A stretch of DNA of 64,000 nt, from NCBI GenBank assembly GCA_910578645.1, contig CAJTQI010000006.1, forward strand, positions 141,087 to 205,086, read 5' to 3'. The notes under the pieces were generated by a model. The model was not told the DNA's origin. It saw nothing but the letters and a program-made list of their open reading frames with translations, and made no database searches. Position 1 is the first letter of the stretch; every line of letters begins with the position of its first letter. Below are positions 54,301 through 62,679 of the stretch, piece after piece. This stretch comes from an uncultured Lachnospiraceae bacterium (GTDB taxonomy: Bacteria; Bacillota; Clostridia; Lachnospirales; Lachnospiraceae). The position numbers and the translations under genes were made by a program.

Positions 54301-54733
54301 CATCACCTTCCCCGTAGTATTCCTCCGATTCATTATATGCCTCTTCCTCATCTACATCACTGCCGTATTCGTAATACGATTCGTCTTCATCATAGGTTTC
54401 ATCGGTTTCGTAGTATCTGCCGTCTGCCTCATCATCCCCGGATGCGTAATACCTATTGTCCTCTTCTTTTCTTCGCTTTCCTTTTTGCCGCCCCTGTTTC
54501 TTTACAGAAGCAGTTCTTCTTGAAGCAGCGCGCTTATGTTCACGCTGATATGCCTCGATTGTCTCATCGTCCAGACTTAAAAACTGTAACGTATCGTCAG
54601 TTACTTCATCTTCGTCTTCCTCATCAAACAAACCGCCTTCACGAAGAAACTCTTCCATTTTAATTTCTTTTTTAACGCTTTTTTTGACTTCCTTTTTCGC
54701 CGTGCTTTTTCTACCGTTCTTTTTTTCCTGCAT
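51395..54733 (-). CDS. Large membrane-anchored GH25 muramidase with acidic Tyr-rich tail and bacterial Ig-like domains
   Basis: A 1112-residue protein. Residues 1-~255 form a cytoplasmic tail, Lys-rich at first, then extremely rich in Glu, Asp and Tyr with repeats such as DEDYESEYY and DEDGMEYY. One membrane helix follows (~268-290). Outside come a Cna-B-like strand domain (~355-450), a linker, three bacterial Ig-like (Big2) domains with ITWKSSxDxxxSVDGSGKVTA patterns, a wall-binding repeat (GWQTIDGHVYFFDKEGKYVTG) and a C-terminal GH25 domain (GIDVSKWN; FLDVEASGG; DMWQYSSKG). It should cut peptidoglycan at a distance from the membrane. The ATG 54733 has GGAGG 4 bases upstream; an earlier in-frame start lacks a ribosome site. 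Confidence 0.93.
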   Translation of the reverse strand: MQEKKNGRKSTAKKEVKKSVKKEIKMEEFLREGGLFDEEDEDEVTDDTLQFLSLDDETIEAYQREHKRAASRRTASVKKQGRQKGKRRKEEDNRYYASGDDEADGRYYETDETYDEDESYYEYGSDVDEEEAYNESEEYYGEGDEIDGTYDGEDYESEYYEADDEDYESEYYGADDEDYESEYYEADSEQAEYYEADDGDEEYYEADEDGMEYYGTDEDGMEYYEIEGEEDDYEDDEEVEEYDEYDDEEDGIFVRIKDFLADLNTLDMVVAVLGVVVAAGVIITGGLYINAKSVEKQAEGFASVGEQVEGISVIGESGLVAVAESARLGSMVDLEEEPQEEQEQEEEEPEETDKTVEVTLNLTSIQSDLKIKFVNKKTGKLVGGVPFAVEVAGGAKTMEWKDENEDGIIYHTEVPAGEYSVKVMPFESGQYADYKLPTSASSVKVTDTITYKKVEVADEVKTEAEVNAAVEDTAIQETVVESVLKDTVEWVESTKTPIGEEKAVYEAVDKKNIPDPWTVSSAYRKLVDLGKTSVSGNDTDQSGGQGDNQGGNQGGNQGGNQDSNTPKPLKAELDKKNVELKKGESTTIAVKVTEGSAASITWKSSDDRVASVDGSGKVTAKEAGSATITATVASSDGVKLDLTCAVTVKADAAPPQALKAELDKKSAELKKGESTTLTVKVTGGSAASITWKSSNDKIVSVDGSGKVTAKEIGSATVTATVTAQDGKKQDLACAVTVKSTYGKVAISGAAEVAIGQNVTLTVQTEPKDGKITWSSDNEKIAKVDSKGVVTGVAEGTVNIKAACTDAPETFSTHKMTVKKSIVDGKAKLKDKDGNQMYYLNSSGEYKEATYDDYKKYDKFFKKKSEASEYKYTGWQTIDGHVYFFDKEGKYVTGEQVIQGAKYNFGSDGKMSNGSGSMGIDVSKWNGNIDWNAVKNSGVSYVIIRCGYRGSSTGALIEDPKFRSNIKGAKAAGLKVGVYFFSQAVNEVEAVEEASMAVNLASGYGLNYPIFLDVEASGGRGDGISKETRTEVCKAFCATVQNSGYSAGIYANKNWFSEKINTGSLTSYKIWLAQYASAPTYSATRYDMWQYSSKGKVSGINGDVDMNISYMNY

Positions 54734-55063
54734 TTTTCCTCCATCCAAACCATTTCTTTTTTGTTTAAATTTTCCATTACACAAGCACTTTGTCCTTCAG
54801 CTTTGTGAAACCTTATGTAAACCCTTCTTTTTTAACATTTTTGTAATATTGTAGCACAAGATGTCAATGCTTTCAAGGCAATTTACTCCCCGCGGAATTT
54901 TGACAAGATTTACATAATATTTGGACTTTCACGCGATATTTAAACGTGCTCGTCTGCCATATTCCGTTAAAACATGCTTGACATTATCAACCGTAACTGA
55001 CACAATACAAGTGCAACCTTACAATTTCAACAATCATTTTAGCAAAAGAAAGGGAATTTTACT
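54734..55063. other. Divergent intergenic region
   Basis: A 330-base AT-rich gap between the large muramidase and the small zinc-ribbon gene. It holds the candidate plus-strand promoter at 54978-55006. A minus-strand promoter must also lie here but is not distinct. No gene is seen. Confidence 0.5.
54978..55006 (+). promoter_or_regulatory. Candidate promoter of the small zinc-ribbon gene
   Basis: TTGACA (54978-54983), a 17-base spacer and CACAAT (55001-55006) lie 58 bases upstream of the ATG. Confidence 0.55.
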
Positions 55064-55387
55064 ATGATGTACATGCACTATTGTAAGCGTTGCCATCGGG
55101 TCTATATGCTAAACGGGCATAAACAGTCTTGTCCGAAGTGCCGCGAAAGTATTGCGGAACTGAAAATCACTTATATGGATTATGTCACAATGGATTTGGA
55201 AGAACGGGAACATTTCTCCACCTGCTGCGCAGATGAAGAACAGTTGCAGAAGCTTAGCACTACATACCGTATGTACAAATACAGTAAGTGGTACAAACAA
55301 CTGCAGACCCCTTTTCCACAAACAACAATCATTACTTATTCATTAGCTGACAGTACCCCGATGGAAGACGCCGTATCGATGGTCTGA
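55064..55387 (+). CDS. Small zinc-ribbon protein of unknown function
   Basis: A 107-residue protein. Its N-terminus has two CxxC knuckles (CKRC at residues 7-10, CPKC at 23-26), a zinc-ribbon layout. The rest has a helical DLEEREHF segment and a hydrophilic C-terminus. I do not recognise a family function. The start has AAAGGG 9 bases upstream; a second ATG follows directly. It has its own promoter and a strong terminator, so it is a stand-alone gene despite lying inside the surface locus. Confidence 0.75.
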   Translation: MMYMHYCKRCHRVYMLNGHKQSCPKCRESIAELKITYMDYVTMDLEEREHFSTCCADEEQLQKLSTTYRMYKYSKWYKQLQTPFPQTTIITYSLADSTPMEDAVSMV

Positions 55388-55410
55388 CCACCGTGTAATA
55401 CTATCCGATG

Positions 55411-55457
55411 AAGAGCGTTTCCAAAAATCTGCGGATTTTGGGAAACGCTCTTTTGCG
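55411..55457 (+). terminator. Terminator after the zinc-ribbon gene
   Basis: A 12-bp stem AAGAGCGTTTCC / GGAAACGCTCTT has an inner AAAATC/GATTTT stem and is followed by TTGCG. The T-run is short but the stem is long. Confidence 0.8.
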
Positions 55458-55608
55458 CTAAAAACAAAAGATTTTATTAAAAAGATGTACAAGCCATGGA
55501 TTTTTATGAAATTTCATAGTAAACTACATATAAATTGCCCAAAGGACATTATATCATAGCACTGCCTGTGAGAAAGGCAGGCATATGGGCAATATGAAGG
55601 AGGCAGCC

Positions 55609-56625
55609 ATGAACCAGAATCAAAACAAAAACAAAAAAAACAGCCACGAGGACGCTTCATCCAAGAAGCAGTCAGGCAAACAGATAAATCTACATATTAT
55701 TCTTCTGTGCGCCATCGCCCTGACCGTAGCTTTTTCCGCATACAGGTTATATAAATGGAACAAGGGCGTTCCGTCCGATTATGACCCCAATCAACAGACA
55801 GATGCTTTCGATGTGGAAGCGATGGACAATATCATTCCACTGGCTCCCGACAAACTGGAGGGACGGGAAGACGACGGTGTCACTACTATTCTATGTCTTG
55901 GCGACGACCCTTTTTCCATGGACCAGGGAGAAGGTGGGCTGGCAGAGCAAATCGCCAAAAAGACAGGCGCCACCGTCCACAACGGTTCTTTTACCGGCAC
56001 CACCATAGCGGCACAGTTCGCCTCCTACAATGACGGATATATCCTGGACGCTTTCTCCTTTTCTTATGTAGCCGACAGCTTGGCTTCGGGCAACTTCGAC
56101 CTTATGAAAACGGCTGCCACATACAGTTACGACGAAGCATTCCCACGGACTGTAGAGATGCTGTCATCCCTTGACATGAACAGCGTTGACTTAATCTGTA
56201 TTATGTATGATGGCAGCGACTATATCAACAAACGTCCCTGTGACGACCCCAACGACCCCTATTCCATCGTAACCTACACAGGCGCACTGAGGGCGGGCGT
56301 TACAGCCATCCAGGAAGCTTATCCGCATATCCGCATCGTAGTCATGTCCCACACCTTCTGCCATACCATCAATGAAGAAGGCAACTTCGAGAATGGCGAC
56401 CGTGTGGATTTGGGCAACGGCACATTAAGCCATTACCTGCAAAAAGAACTGGACGCTTCAAGCGACTGCGGCGTCTCTTTGATTGATAATTTCTATGGCT
56501 CCATCAATGAGGACAACTATCTGGACTATATGACAGACTATATCCATTTCAACGACGCCGGGCGTGAACTCCTAGCAGACAGGTTTGTCCAGTGTATCTT
56601 CCCTGAACTGGCGGCCCAGGAATAA
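55609..56625 (+). CDS. SGNH/GDSL-hydrolase-like membrane-anchored protein
   Basis: A 338-residue protein. It has a short Asn/Lys-rich cytoplasmic tail, one membrane helix (~residues 25-47) and an extracellular SGNH-like domain. Block I reads TILCLGDDPFS where GDS is expected, so Asp stands at the nucleophile site. Block III-like reads MYDGSDY in place of GxND, and the last block is DYIHFNDAGREL with the conserved D..H. It may be an altered esterase or an acyl-handling protein. It is convergent with the AlgJ/DltD-like gene of the O-acylation set and probably acts on the same polymer. The start is ATG 55609 with AAGGAGG 6 bases upstream. Confidence 0.8.
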   Translation: MNQNQNKNKKNSHEDASSKKQSGKQINLHIILLCAIALTVAFSAYRLYKWNKGVPSDYDPNQQTDAFDVEAMDNIIPLAPDKLEGREDDGVTTILCLGDDPFSMDQGEGGLAEQIAKKTGATVHNGSFTGTTIAAQFASYNDGYILDAFSFSYVADSLASGNFDLMKTAATYSYDEAFPRTVEMLSSLDMNSVDLICIMYDGSDYINKRPCDDPNDPYSIVTYTGALRAGVTAIQEAYPHIRIVVMSHTFCHTINEEGNFENGDRVDLGNGTLSHYLQKELDASSDCGVSLIDNFYGSINEDNYLDYMTDYIHFNDAGRELLADRFVQCIFPELAAQE

Positions 56626-56658
56626 CCGCTGGCATAACTGCAAACAATTTCTGAGATA

Positions 56659-56712
56659 CAAAAGCCTTCCCGTACCGCCATTTCTATCCCGGCAGTACGG
56701 GAAGGCTTTTCG
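56659..56712. terminator. Bidirectional terminator between convergent genes
   Basis: A 15-bp stem AAAGCCTTCCCGTAC / GTACGGGAAGGCTTT is followed by T-rich sequence on both strands (TTTTCG on plus, TTTGTAT on minus). It serves the SGNH-like gene and the AlgJ-like gene. Confidence 0.93.
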
Positions 56713-56723
56713 CCTGGTATCTG

Positions 56724-57794
56724 TCAATATTCTACCGAAAATAATTCCTCGAAATCGAAGCGCGCAATCATATCCCGCGTACTGTCCAGGACTTCCTGCA
56801 TCTGTTCCCCGTCTCGCACTTCACACGTTCCCTCTGCAAAGCATTCTGTCATATAGCGGTTGATGTCCCTGTGGTAATGGGTATAATCCGCATAAAGATT
56901 CAAATCGGTCACAATCCATTCCTGGTCCGGGAAATAGAATATCCGCACATTATCATAGGCAGACAAGGTATCTGCAATATACCTGTATTCTTCCATAGTG
57001 GCCTCAAGATGGTTCTCCTGTATGACATCATTCCAATACAGGATGCTGTAGGGCGGAAAGAAAATATAGAAATCCGTGTCCGGGTTCTGCCTGATATAAG
57101 GACAGATATTGGCCTGCAGGTTCTTTTCCACATTGGCAATATATGCCTCGGACGGCGTTTCCTCCGCCACCTTCTGTGACGGCACGTAGTTGTGCATGAC
57201 CCACTGGATGTTGTAGTATTCGTCCGTCCACCAACTCTGGTAAACCGTGGACAAATCCGTCTTATCCGGGTCAGCCAAAGGGCGAAGGATATAATTTAAT
57301 ACCACATCTTTGTTAAAAAGATACTGTACGTCATTCAAGTAGTTGTCGTCATAAAGATAGGCAGGAATGGGATACTTCGTCTCGTCCACCCCTCCTGTGT
57401 AAGTCATCACGTCCACCCCCAGAAATACCGCTTTCACCTGGTTTTCACTGCGGAAAATAATATCCATGATGTTCGCCTGGTCTTTTGGGTAAGCGCCGCT
57501 ATAATTTAATTTTATCGTGTCAAGCCCTAACAGTTCGTCAAACCATTCCGTATTAAAATTTACCGTCATAGATGAGCCCAAGATAACGCTGTCATATTCC
57601 ATATTTTTCGCCATTCCGGGATTCTGGCTAAGCTGATTGTCCACCAGATAAGGGAACTTTTCGAGGGGTGCATGGTACTGGAAAAAAGGGTCCACATACA
57701 CCACCAAGGCTGCCGTTACGACAAGCAGCGCCGCAAAGAGCGCCACCATGGATACAACCCATTTTTTAAAGCGGTTACCGGAACATTGCTTCAT
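56724..57794 (-). CDS. AlgJ/DltD-like partner of the MBOAT O-acyltransferase
   Basis: A 356-residue protein with one N-terminal membrane helix (~14-35) and an extracellular domain. The domain has VILGSSMTVNF, the Ser motif seen in SGNH-type acyl-transfer partners of MBOAT proteins, and DLNLYADYTHYHRDINRYM with a D..H pair near the end. Such proteins take an acyl group passed across the membrane by the MBOAT protein and place it on a polysaccharide. The start is ATG 57794 with GGGAGG 4 bases upstream. The gene follows the MBOAT gene by 50 bases. Confidence 0.83.
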   Translation of the reverse strand: MKQCSGNRFKKWVVSMVALFAALLVVTAALVVYVDPFFQYHAPLEKFPYLVDNQLSQNPGMAKNMEYDSVILGSSMTVNFNTEWFDELLGLDTIKLNYSGAYPKDQANIMDIIFRSENQVKAVFLGVDVMTYTGGVDETKYPIPAYLYDDNYLNDVQYLFNKDVVLNYILRPLADPDKTDLSTVYQSWWTDEYYNIQWVMHNYVPSQKVAEETPSEAYIANVEKNLQANICPYIRQNPDTDFYIFFPPYSILYWNDVIQENHLEATMEEYRYIADTLSAYDNVRIFYFPDQEWIVTDLNLYADYTHYHRDINRYMTECFAEGTCEVRDGEQMQEVLDSTRDMIARFDFEELFSVEY

Positions 57795-57844
57795 GCTTCC
57801 TCCCACACCTCCCCTTCTGCGTTACTATTTGCACATCCGGCCTT

Positions 57845-59410
57845 CTAAAAATTAAAATACAGGAAAGTACTAACCTTGGAAAACGTGAGCACGCACCAGA
57901 GTGCAAGCACAGCGAATACCATCGCCGAAACAGGTTTAAATTTCATGCGCTCCACACGCTCCGCAGCATTCTTTCCCACCATAGCAAAGTAGATGCCTGC
58001 CGCCAAAATGGCCCACATCAGAATATAGCGGCTGTATGACCGGCTGTCAAGCCGCAGCACTTTGAGCACATACCAGAACTCATCCACCTGAAAGCATTCC
58101 GCCAGCTCCAGAGAGACTTTCTGCATCCTGCCCTGCAAGGCAATATGCAGCATCCTGTTCGCCTGCGCCACGCTCTGCGCCCGGAAGTAAACCCACGCCA
58201 CTCCCACATAGCAAAAAAGCAATATACGTGACATGTGTGTCATAATTATATGTCCTGCCTGCGCTGCAGCTCCCCCCGCCGGCACTGCCGTCGTCCGGGA
58301 CACCTGCCCATGCGCCTCCCCAGATGACGGATTTCCTGCATTCCTGTGCGCACAAAAAAGCCGCTGTTTGAGATTCCTCATCCAGAATCTCGTGAGCACA
58401 TACAGCACGCCGTGCATCCCTCCCCAGACAAGGTAATTCCATCCCGCACCGTGCCACAGGCCGCTTAAAAGAAATACTATCATCAGGTTTGCGTACATCC
58501 TTGCCTGGCCTCTCCTGTTGCCGCCAAGCGGAATGTAGACATACTTGGTAAAAAACCTGTTTAGCGTAATGTGCCATCTTTTCCAGAAATCAATAATATT
58601 CCCTGCCTTGTAGGGCGAATCAAAATTAACCGGAAGCTCGATGCCAAGCATCCTACCGATTCCCCTGGCCATGTCACAATATCCGCTGAAATCAAAATAA
58701 AGCTGTAAGGTATAAAAAACAATAACAAGAACCGCGTCCGGACGCCCAAGCAGCTCCAGATTCTCGTACCCGTAATCAACGCCCGCGCCGAAAACATCCG
58801 CAATCAACACCTTTTTTGCAAGTCCCAAGATAAAAAGACTAAGCCCGCGAGCCGCCTGCTCCCAAGAAATTTTTTTCTCTCCCATACGTGCAAACTGTGG
58901 CAGCATCTCGCTGTGGCTGACAATAGGCCCGGCAATCAACTGCGGAAAAAACGAAACAAACAAGGCATAATCTGTTAAAGAACAACGCTCCACTTCCCCA
59001 TGGTAAGTGTCCACGATAAAGGAAATCTGCTGAAACGTAAAAAAGCTGATTCCCAAAGGCAAAAGGACATTGTAAAGCGCCATAGAGCTCCCAAATATCG
59101 CATTCACCGTGGAAAGAAAAAAGTCAAAATACTTGAAATAGAACAGCACGCCCAGGTTCGCCGCCACCGCCAGGGCCATGACTGGGCGGCTTTTTTTATC
59201 CGACAATACCCGGTGAAATATGTAATTGCCCCCGATACTGCACGCCATAATGAACAGATACGATACGTTAAAATACCCGTAAAACCAAAAAGACATGGCA
59301 ATCAAAAAAACCTTAGCCGCCCGTACCTGCCTAAAATGCATGAAACCGTAATAGCCAAGAAGACAGCAAGGAAAAAATAAAAAAACAAAGATATAAGAGT
59401 TAAATAGCAC
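57845..59410 (-). CDS. MBOAT family membrane O-acyltransferase (AlgI/DltB-like)
   Basis: A 521-residue membrane enzyme with ~11 hydrophobic segments. It begins LFNSYIFVFLFFP as AlgI-type proteins do. It has the motif NFDSPYKAGNIIDFWKRWHITLNRF and the catalytic His in LMIVFLLSGLWHGAGWNYLVWG. It moves an acyl group, usually acetyl, to the outside for O-acetylation of a surface polymer. The start is GTG 59410 with AGGAGG 8 bases upstream. A Gly/Ala/Ser/Pro-rich loop (~340-385) is an insertion relative to the family core. It is paired with the AlgJ/DltD-like gene. Confidence 0.94.
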   Translation of the reverse strand: MLFNSYIFVFLFFPCCLLGYYGFMHFRQVRAAKVFLIAMSFWFYGYFNVSYLFIMACSIGGNYIFHRVLSDKKSRPVMALAVAANLGVLFYFKYFDFFLSTVNAIFGSSMALYNVLLPLGISFFTFQQISFIVDTYHGEVERCSLTDYALFVSFFPQLIAGPIVSHSEMLPQFARMGEKKISWEQAARGLSLFILGLAKKVLIADVFGAGVDYGYENLELLGRPDAVLVIVFYTLQLYFDFSGYCDMARGIGRMLGIELPVNFDSPYKAGNIIDFWKRWHITLNRFFTKYVYIPLGGNRRGQARMYANLMIVFLLSGLWHGAGWNYLVWGGMHGVLYVLTRFWMRNLKQRLFCAHRNAGNPSSGEAHGQVSRTTAVPAGGAAAQAGHIIMTHMSRILLFCYVGVAWVYFRAQSVAQANRMLHIALQGRMQKVSLELAECFQVDEFWYVLKVLRLDSRSYSRYILMWAILAAGIYFAMVGKNAAERVERMKFKPVSAMVFAVLALWCVLTFSKVSTFLYFNF

Positions 59411-59476
59411 CGTCCATACCTCCTGCACCCGTAAGCGGCCATTTAATATTAGATAATAAACCGGATGTCAACTGTT

Positions 59477-60244
59477 TCACCCTACCGTCTCCATATCCTG
59501 ATAAATCAAATATTCTCCCACTTGTCCGTACAGGATATATCCGTGGTCTGTCAAAGGTTCCTCCACCGCCCGGTCTGTCTTCAACACCACATAGGCGCAC
59601 GGATATTCCCTGGCCAGCCTGGCAAATTCTTCCGTCTCTATCACATCCGCTTTCTCCATAGCCTCGTACATGGCATGATGATAGTCCCATCTGGCAATCA
59701 GCATCTCCCTGCCGTATGGCAGTTCAATGTTCGTGCTGTACTGCCGCACATAATAAATCAAATCTGCCGGCACAAGCACTGTGATGCGTCCTTCCTTTGG
59801 CTCAACCATATCCACGATATCTATCGCATCCTGGGGAAGATGGTAGGCATTCTCCGCCTTGGTGATGTGCTCGCTGTCATAGACGTAGCCGCCGCATAAC
59901 ACAATCAGTATGCACATTACCGCAAGCCCCGCCCTGCGAAACCTTCCGCATAAACTTAAGACGCCGTAAGCGCTGACGATACTCATCTGTAAAAGCCACA
60001 GAAGACGGTAATAGGTTTCCGAATCTTCTAACAACTTCACAAACAGCTTGCGAAACAGCGGACAGAAAAACATAAGCAAAAGGAGGGTGGGCGCATAAAC
60101 AAAAACCGCCCGCCTGCGTTTATCTTTTTCCGCCAGCCATAAATATAGCAGCATAAGCAGATAAATAAACGCAAGATAGCCGTTTTCATGGAAGCCCATA
60201 TAGTTTTTAAAGATTACGACACTCTCTAAAAAAATACCCCACAT
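59477..60244 (-). CDS. Membrane protein of unknown function, MBOAT-linked
   Basis: A 255-residue protein with four hydrophobic segments (about 20-150) and a soluble C-terminal part of ~110 residues containing ITVLVPADLIYYVRQYSTNIELPYGREML and a C-terminal YILYGQVGEYLIYQDMETVG. I do not recognise a function. The start is ATG 60244 with GAGGAG 6 bases upstream. It lies 19 bases after the larger membrane protein gene and seems to be its second half in layout: the neighbour is all-membrane, this one adds the outside domain. The two may form a two-subunit polysaccharide enzyme like a split GT-C glycosyltransferase. Confidence 0.75.
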   Translation of the reverse strand: MWGIFLESVVIFKNYMGFHENGYLAFIYLLMLLYLWLAEKDKRRRAVFVYAPTLLLLMFFCPLFRKLFVKLLEDSETYYRLLWLLQMSIVSAYGVLSLCGRFRRAGLAVMCILIVLCGGYVYDSEHITKAENAYHLPQDAIDIVDMVEPKEGRITVLVPADLIYYVRQYSTNIELPYGREMLIARWDYHHAMYEAMEKADVIETEEFARLAREYPCAYVVLKTDRAVEEPLTDHGYILYGQVGEYLIYQDMETVG

Positions 60245-60263
60245 AGACATCTCCTCTGTCTCT

Positions 60264-61517
60264 TCACCGTAGCAGATAACTATATCCCACAATCACATAA
60301 ATAGCCATATAAACGATATTGGGGATACATATCGCTCCCATTTTAAGAATCACCCCGTAATCCCGCTCCACCACTGCCAGGCACAGCGCCGTAATAGCAA
60401 TCAGAATAGATGCGAGGAAAACGGCAATGGAACTGCATATGCCTGCCGTCATATTGACACACACAAACACAATCCATATTCCCATCTCCGAATGCCGCCT
60501 CTTGCCTGCACTGCCATATATCCATAAGAACATCCACAGAAGAGCCGGAATCACCAAACTGCCCGCCACGGCCTTACCCTGCCATGTCCTGGTCAGGAAA
60601 AAAGTCTCGTTGGTGTAAATAGACACATTCCCGAATATCTGGAACAGCCCCATCAATACCATAAAAACCGGAAGATTTTCTTTGTAGAAGACACTGTCCT
60701 TTTCAATGGCCTCCCTGGCTTTTTTATTCATCTTCCCGGACGCCGACTTAAACCGCCTTTTCCTCGTGCGTTTCTTGATGCCTATGCCAAAGAGCACCCT
60801 GCCCACCTCGTAATAGACCAGATACCCCAAAGGTATCAGCACAAGCGGCATAACGGAATGCGACATGATTGTCGCATGGACACCGCTCATTTTCGCCACG
60901 AAGGCAATCCACATCGGGAACACTGCCAGGGCATGCCTGATATCCAGGTCCGTAGGTCTTCCCGTATAAGGAAGAATGCGGTACATCACATCCGCCTGCT
61001 GCGCAATCAAAGATTCTACCACATAATAAGCATCGTCGCCGTCAAAAGACGCATAGGCCACCGCCTTATAGAGCTGGAACACAAGCAGGCCAAAAAATAA
61101 CAGCCACTCGATTCTCTCTGCCCAGGACATTTTCCGGATATACCTCACTGCCCGTTCCACAATCCTCCTAAATAAACCGACACCAATGTCATCTATATTG
61201 TCGTCCCATCCGCTGCTGCCAAAGAAAAGCCCTGGCTGATTCTCCCGCCAGTTTCTGTAGGCAAGCCAAACTCCTACTCCCGCACACAAGAGTCCCAGTA
61301 CCGTAAAGCATATGGAAGCCACCTTGAAATTATCGTACTTGACAAAAAGAACCGCTGGGATTGCCACCACTTCAAACAAAGCCCACATAACAAAATAACC
61401 GGCAAGCAGTACGAAGCCGGGATGTCTCTTCTTGGCCGATATGAAGTTTGCCGGAATAAAGCCCATGCAGCACGGCACGATAACCAGCCAGAATAACATG
61501 CTAAGTATGTGTAACAT
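60264..61517 (-). CDS. Polytopic membrane protein (DUF6077-like)
   Basis: A 417-residue protein with ~10 membrane segments. It resembles, from memory, the DUF6077 group found in polysaccharide loci of Clostridia. A conserved-looking acidic loop YASFDGDDAYYVVESLIAQQADVMYRI (~residue 165-190) lies between helices, as acidic catalytic loops do in GT-C glycosyltransferases. A basic loop (KKRTRKRRFKSASGKMNKKAREA) follows at ~255. AAAGG lies upstream of the ATG. It is co-transcribed with the 255-residue protein and the MBOAT pair. Confidence 0.78.
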   Translation of the reverse strand: MLHILSMLFWLVIVPCCMGFIPANFISAKKRHPGFVLLAGYFVMWALFEVVAIPAVLFVKYDNFKVASICFTVLGLLCAGVGVWLAYRNWRENQPGLFFGSSGWDDNIDDIGVGLFRRIVERAVRYIRKMSWAERIEWLLFFGLLVFQLYKAVAYASFDGDDAYYVVESLIAQQADVMYRILPYTGRPTDLDIRHALAVFPMWIAFVAKMSGVHATIMSHSVMPLVLIPLGYLVYYEVGRVLFGIGIKKRTRKRRFKSASGKMNKKAREAIEKDSVFYKENLPVFMVLMGLFQIFGNVSIYTNETFFLTRTWQGKAVAGSLVIPALLWMFLWIYGSAGKRRHSEMGIWIVFVCVNMTAGICSSIAVFLASILIAITALCLAVVERDYGVILKMGAICIPNIVYMAIYVIVGYSYLLR

Positions 61518-61539
61518 ACGCGACCTTTCTCTATCTAAT

Positions 61540-61584
61540 CCAGTGCATTGGCATGCTTATATTTTGGACATATCAATGCACTGG
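61540..61584. repeat. Inverted repeat over the stop codon of the GT4 gene
   Basis: CCAGTGCATTG (61540-61550) and CAATGCACTGG (61574-61584) form an 11-bp perfect stem with a 23-base loop. One arm contains the stop codon of the upstream glycosyltransferase gene. No T-run follows on the minus strand. It may affect coupling to the next gene. Confidence 0.55.
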
Positions 61585-62679
61585 CGAAGTCATGACTTTC
61601 ATGAATTGTCCCGCACAGTAAACGTTCGAAAGCTTTTCTCGGTAGCGGACACAGTTTTGTACATACACCATATTGTCTGCGCAAATCTCCACAAGCGTCT
61701 CTTCGCCCCAATTTGCCTTGACGATACCAAGCTTCTCTTTCTCGATATCATAAGCGTTATAAGGCACAGGGGTAGTGACCACCGGCGTCCCTGCCACGAT
61801 ACTCTCCGCGATAGACACCATATTATTGTCTTTCTCGGTGGACACAAGCAATGCCTGGGATTGTGCCACCAAAGGCAAAAGCCTGTCATGGGTAAGCTGA
61901 CCGCAGAAAATGATGTTTTCTTCCATGTCGAGCCCTTTTACCTGGGCCCTCAATTCCTCTTCCAGCTCTCCCTTGCCAATAATATATAATCTGTATTCCT
62001 TGTATCCCTTATTCCAAAACTTCGTAAAACTCTCTATCGTTCTGTCAATTCTTTTTCTGCCGATTAGCTGTGATACTGCCACAAACTGATTTTTGCGCTC
62101 TGCCGCCTGCACCGGAACTATCTTCTCTATATCTACACCATGGTCTATGACCGTGCCGGACACGTTACCAGAAAAATGCCCGATAAAGTACGCCGCTGCC
62201 CGGGACCTTGGAATGACAGTCACCCGACGCATCAAAAACCTCGCCACCAATCCGTACCAAAACCGGGACGGCATCTGATGCAGCATATTGTTGTGCTTGG
62301 CCAGTTCATGCCATATAACCGCTTTATCCGGACAGACTCTCGCCACGGTGTAAGACCATGTGGCAAACATTTCACTGGATATAATATAATCGTATTCCTT
62401 ATGCTTTCTCAAATAGCCGCGCAGTTTCGGCATATAGGGAAAACACCTGGGCTGAAATATGCCATGTAAGACCGTCTCCATAAAAATAACAGGAAAATCA
62501 TACTGTTCTTCCTCCTCGGGACGGTAATCCTCAGCGGCAATCAACGTCACCTGCTGCCCATTCTTCAAGAATCCTTTGCAGAGGGTATAAATCATCGTCT
62601 CCTTGATGGAATGCACCCTGGGAATCCTATTCGTCTCCGATGTATATAAAATTGGGTTGATGACAAGTACATGGCTCAT
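61573..62679 (-). CDS. Glycosyltransferase family 4
   Basis: A 368-residue GT-B enzyme. The C-terminal nucleotide-sugar half has FVAVSQLIGRKRIDRTIESF, LYIIGKGELEEELRAQV, ENIIFCGQLTHDRLLPL and the EX7E-type SIAESIVAGTPVVTTPVPYN (usually ExxxxGxPVIA). It adds a sugar with retention of configuration, probably on the lipid-linked chain. It overlaps the upstream GT4 gene by four bases (ATGA), with GGAGGG upstream inside that gene. Confidence 0.93.
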   Translation of the reverse strand: MSHVLVINPILYTSETNRIPRVHSIKETMIYTLCKGFLKNGQQVTLIAAEDYRPEEEEQYDFPVIFMETVLHGIFQPRCFPYMPKLRGYLRKHKEYDYIISSEMFATWSYTVARVCPDKAVIWHELAKHNNMLHQMPSRFWYGLVARFLMRRVTVIPRSRAAAYFIGHFSGNVSGTVIDHGVDIEKIVPVQAAERKNQFVAVSQLIGRKRIDRTIESFTKFWNKGYKEYRLYIIGKGELEEELRAQVKGLDMEENIIFCGQLTHDRLLPLVAQSQALLVSTEKDNNMVSIAESIVAGTPVVTTPVPYNAYDIEKEKLGIVKANWGEETLVEICADNMVYVQNCVRYREKLSNVYCAGQFMKVMTSPVH

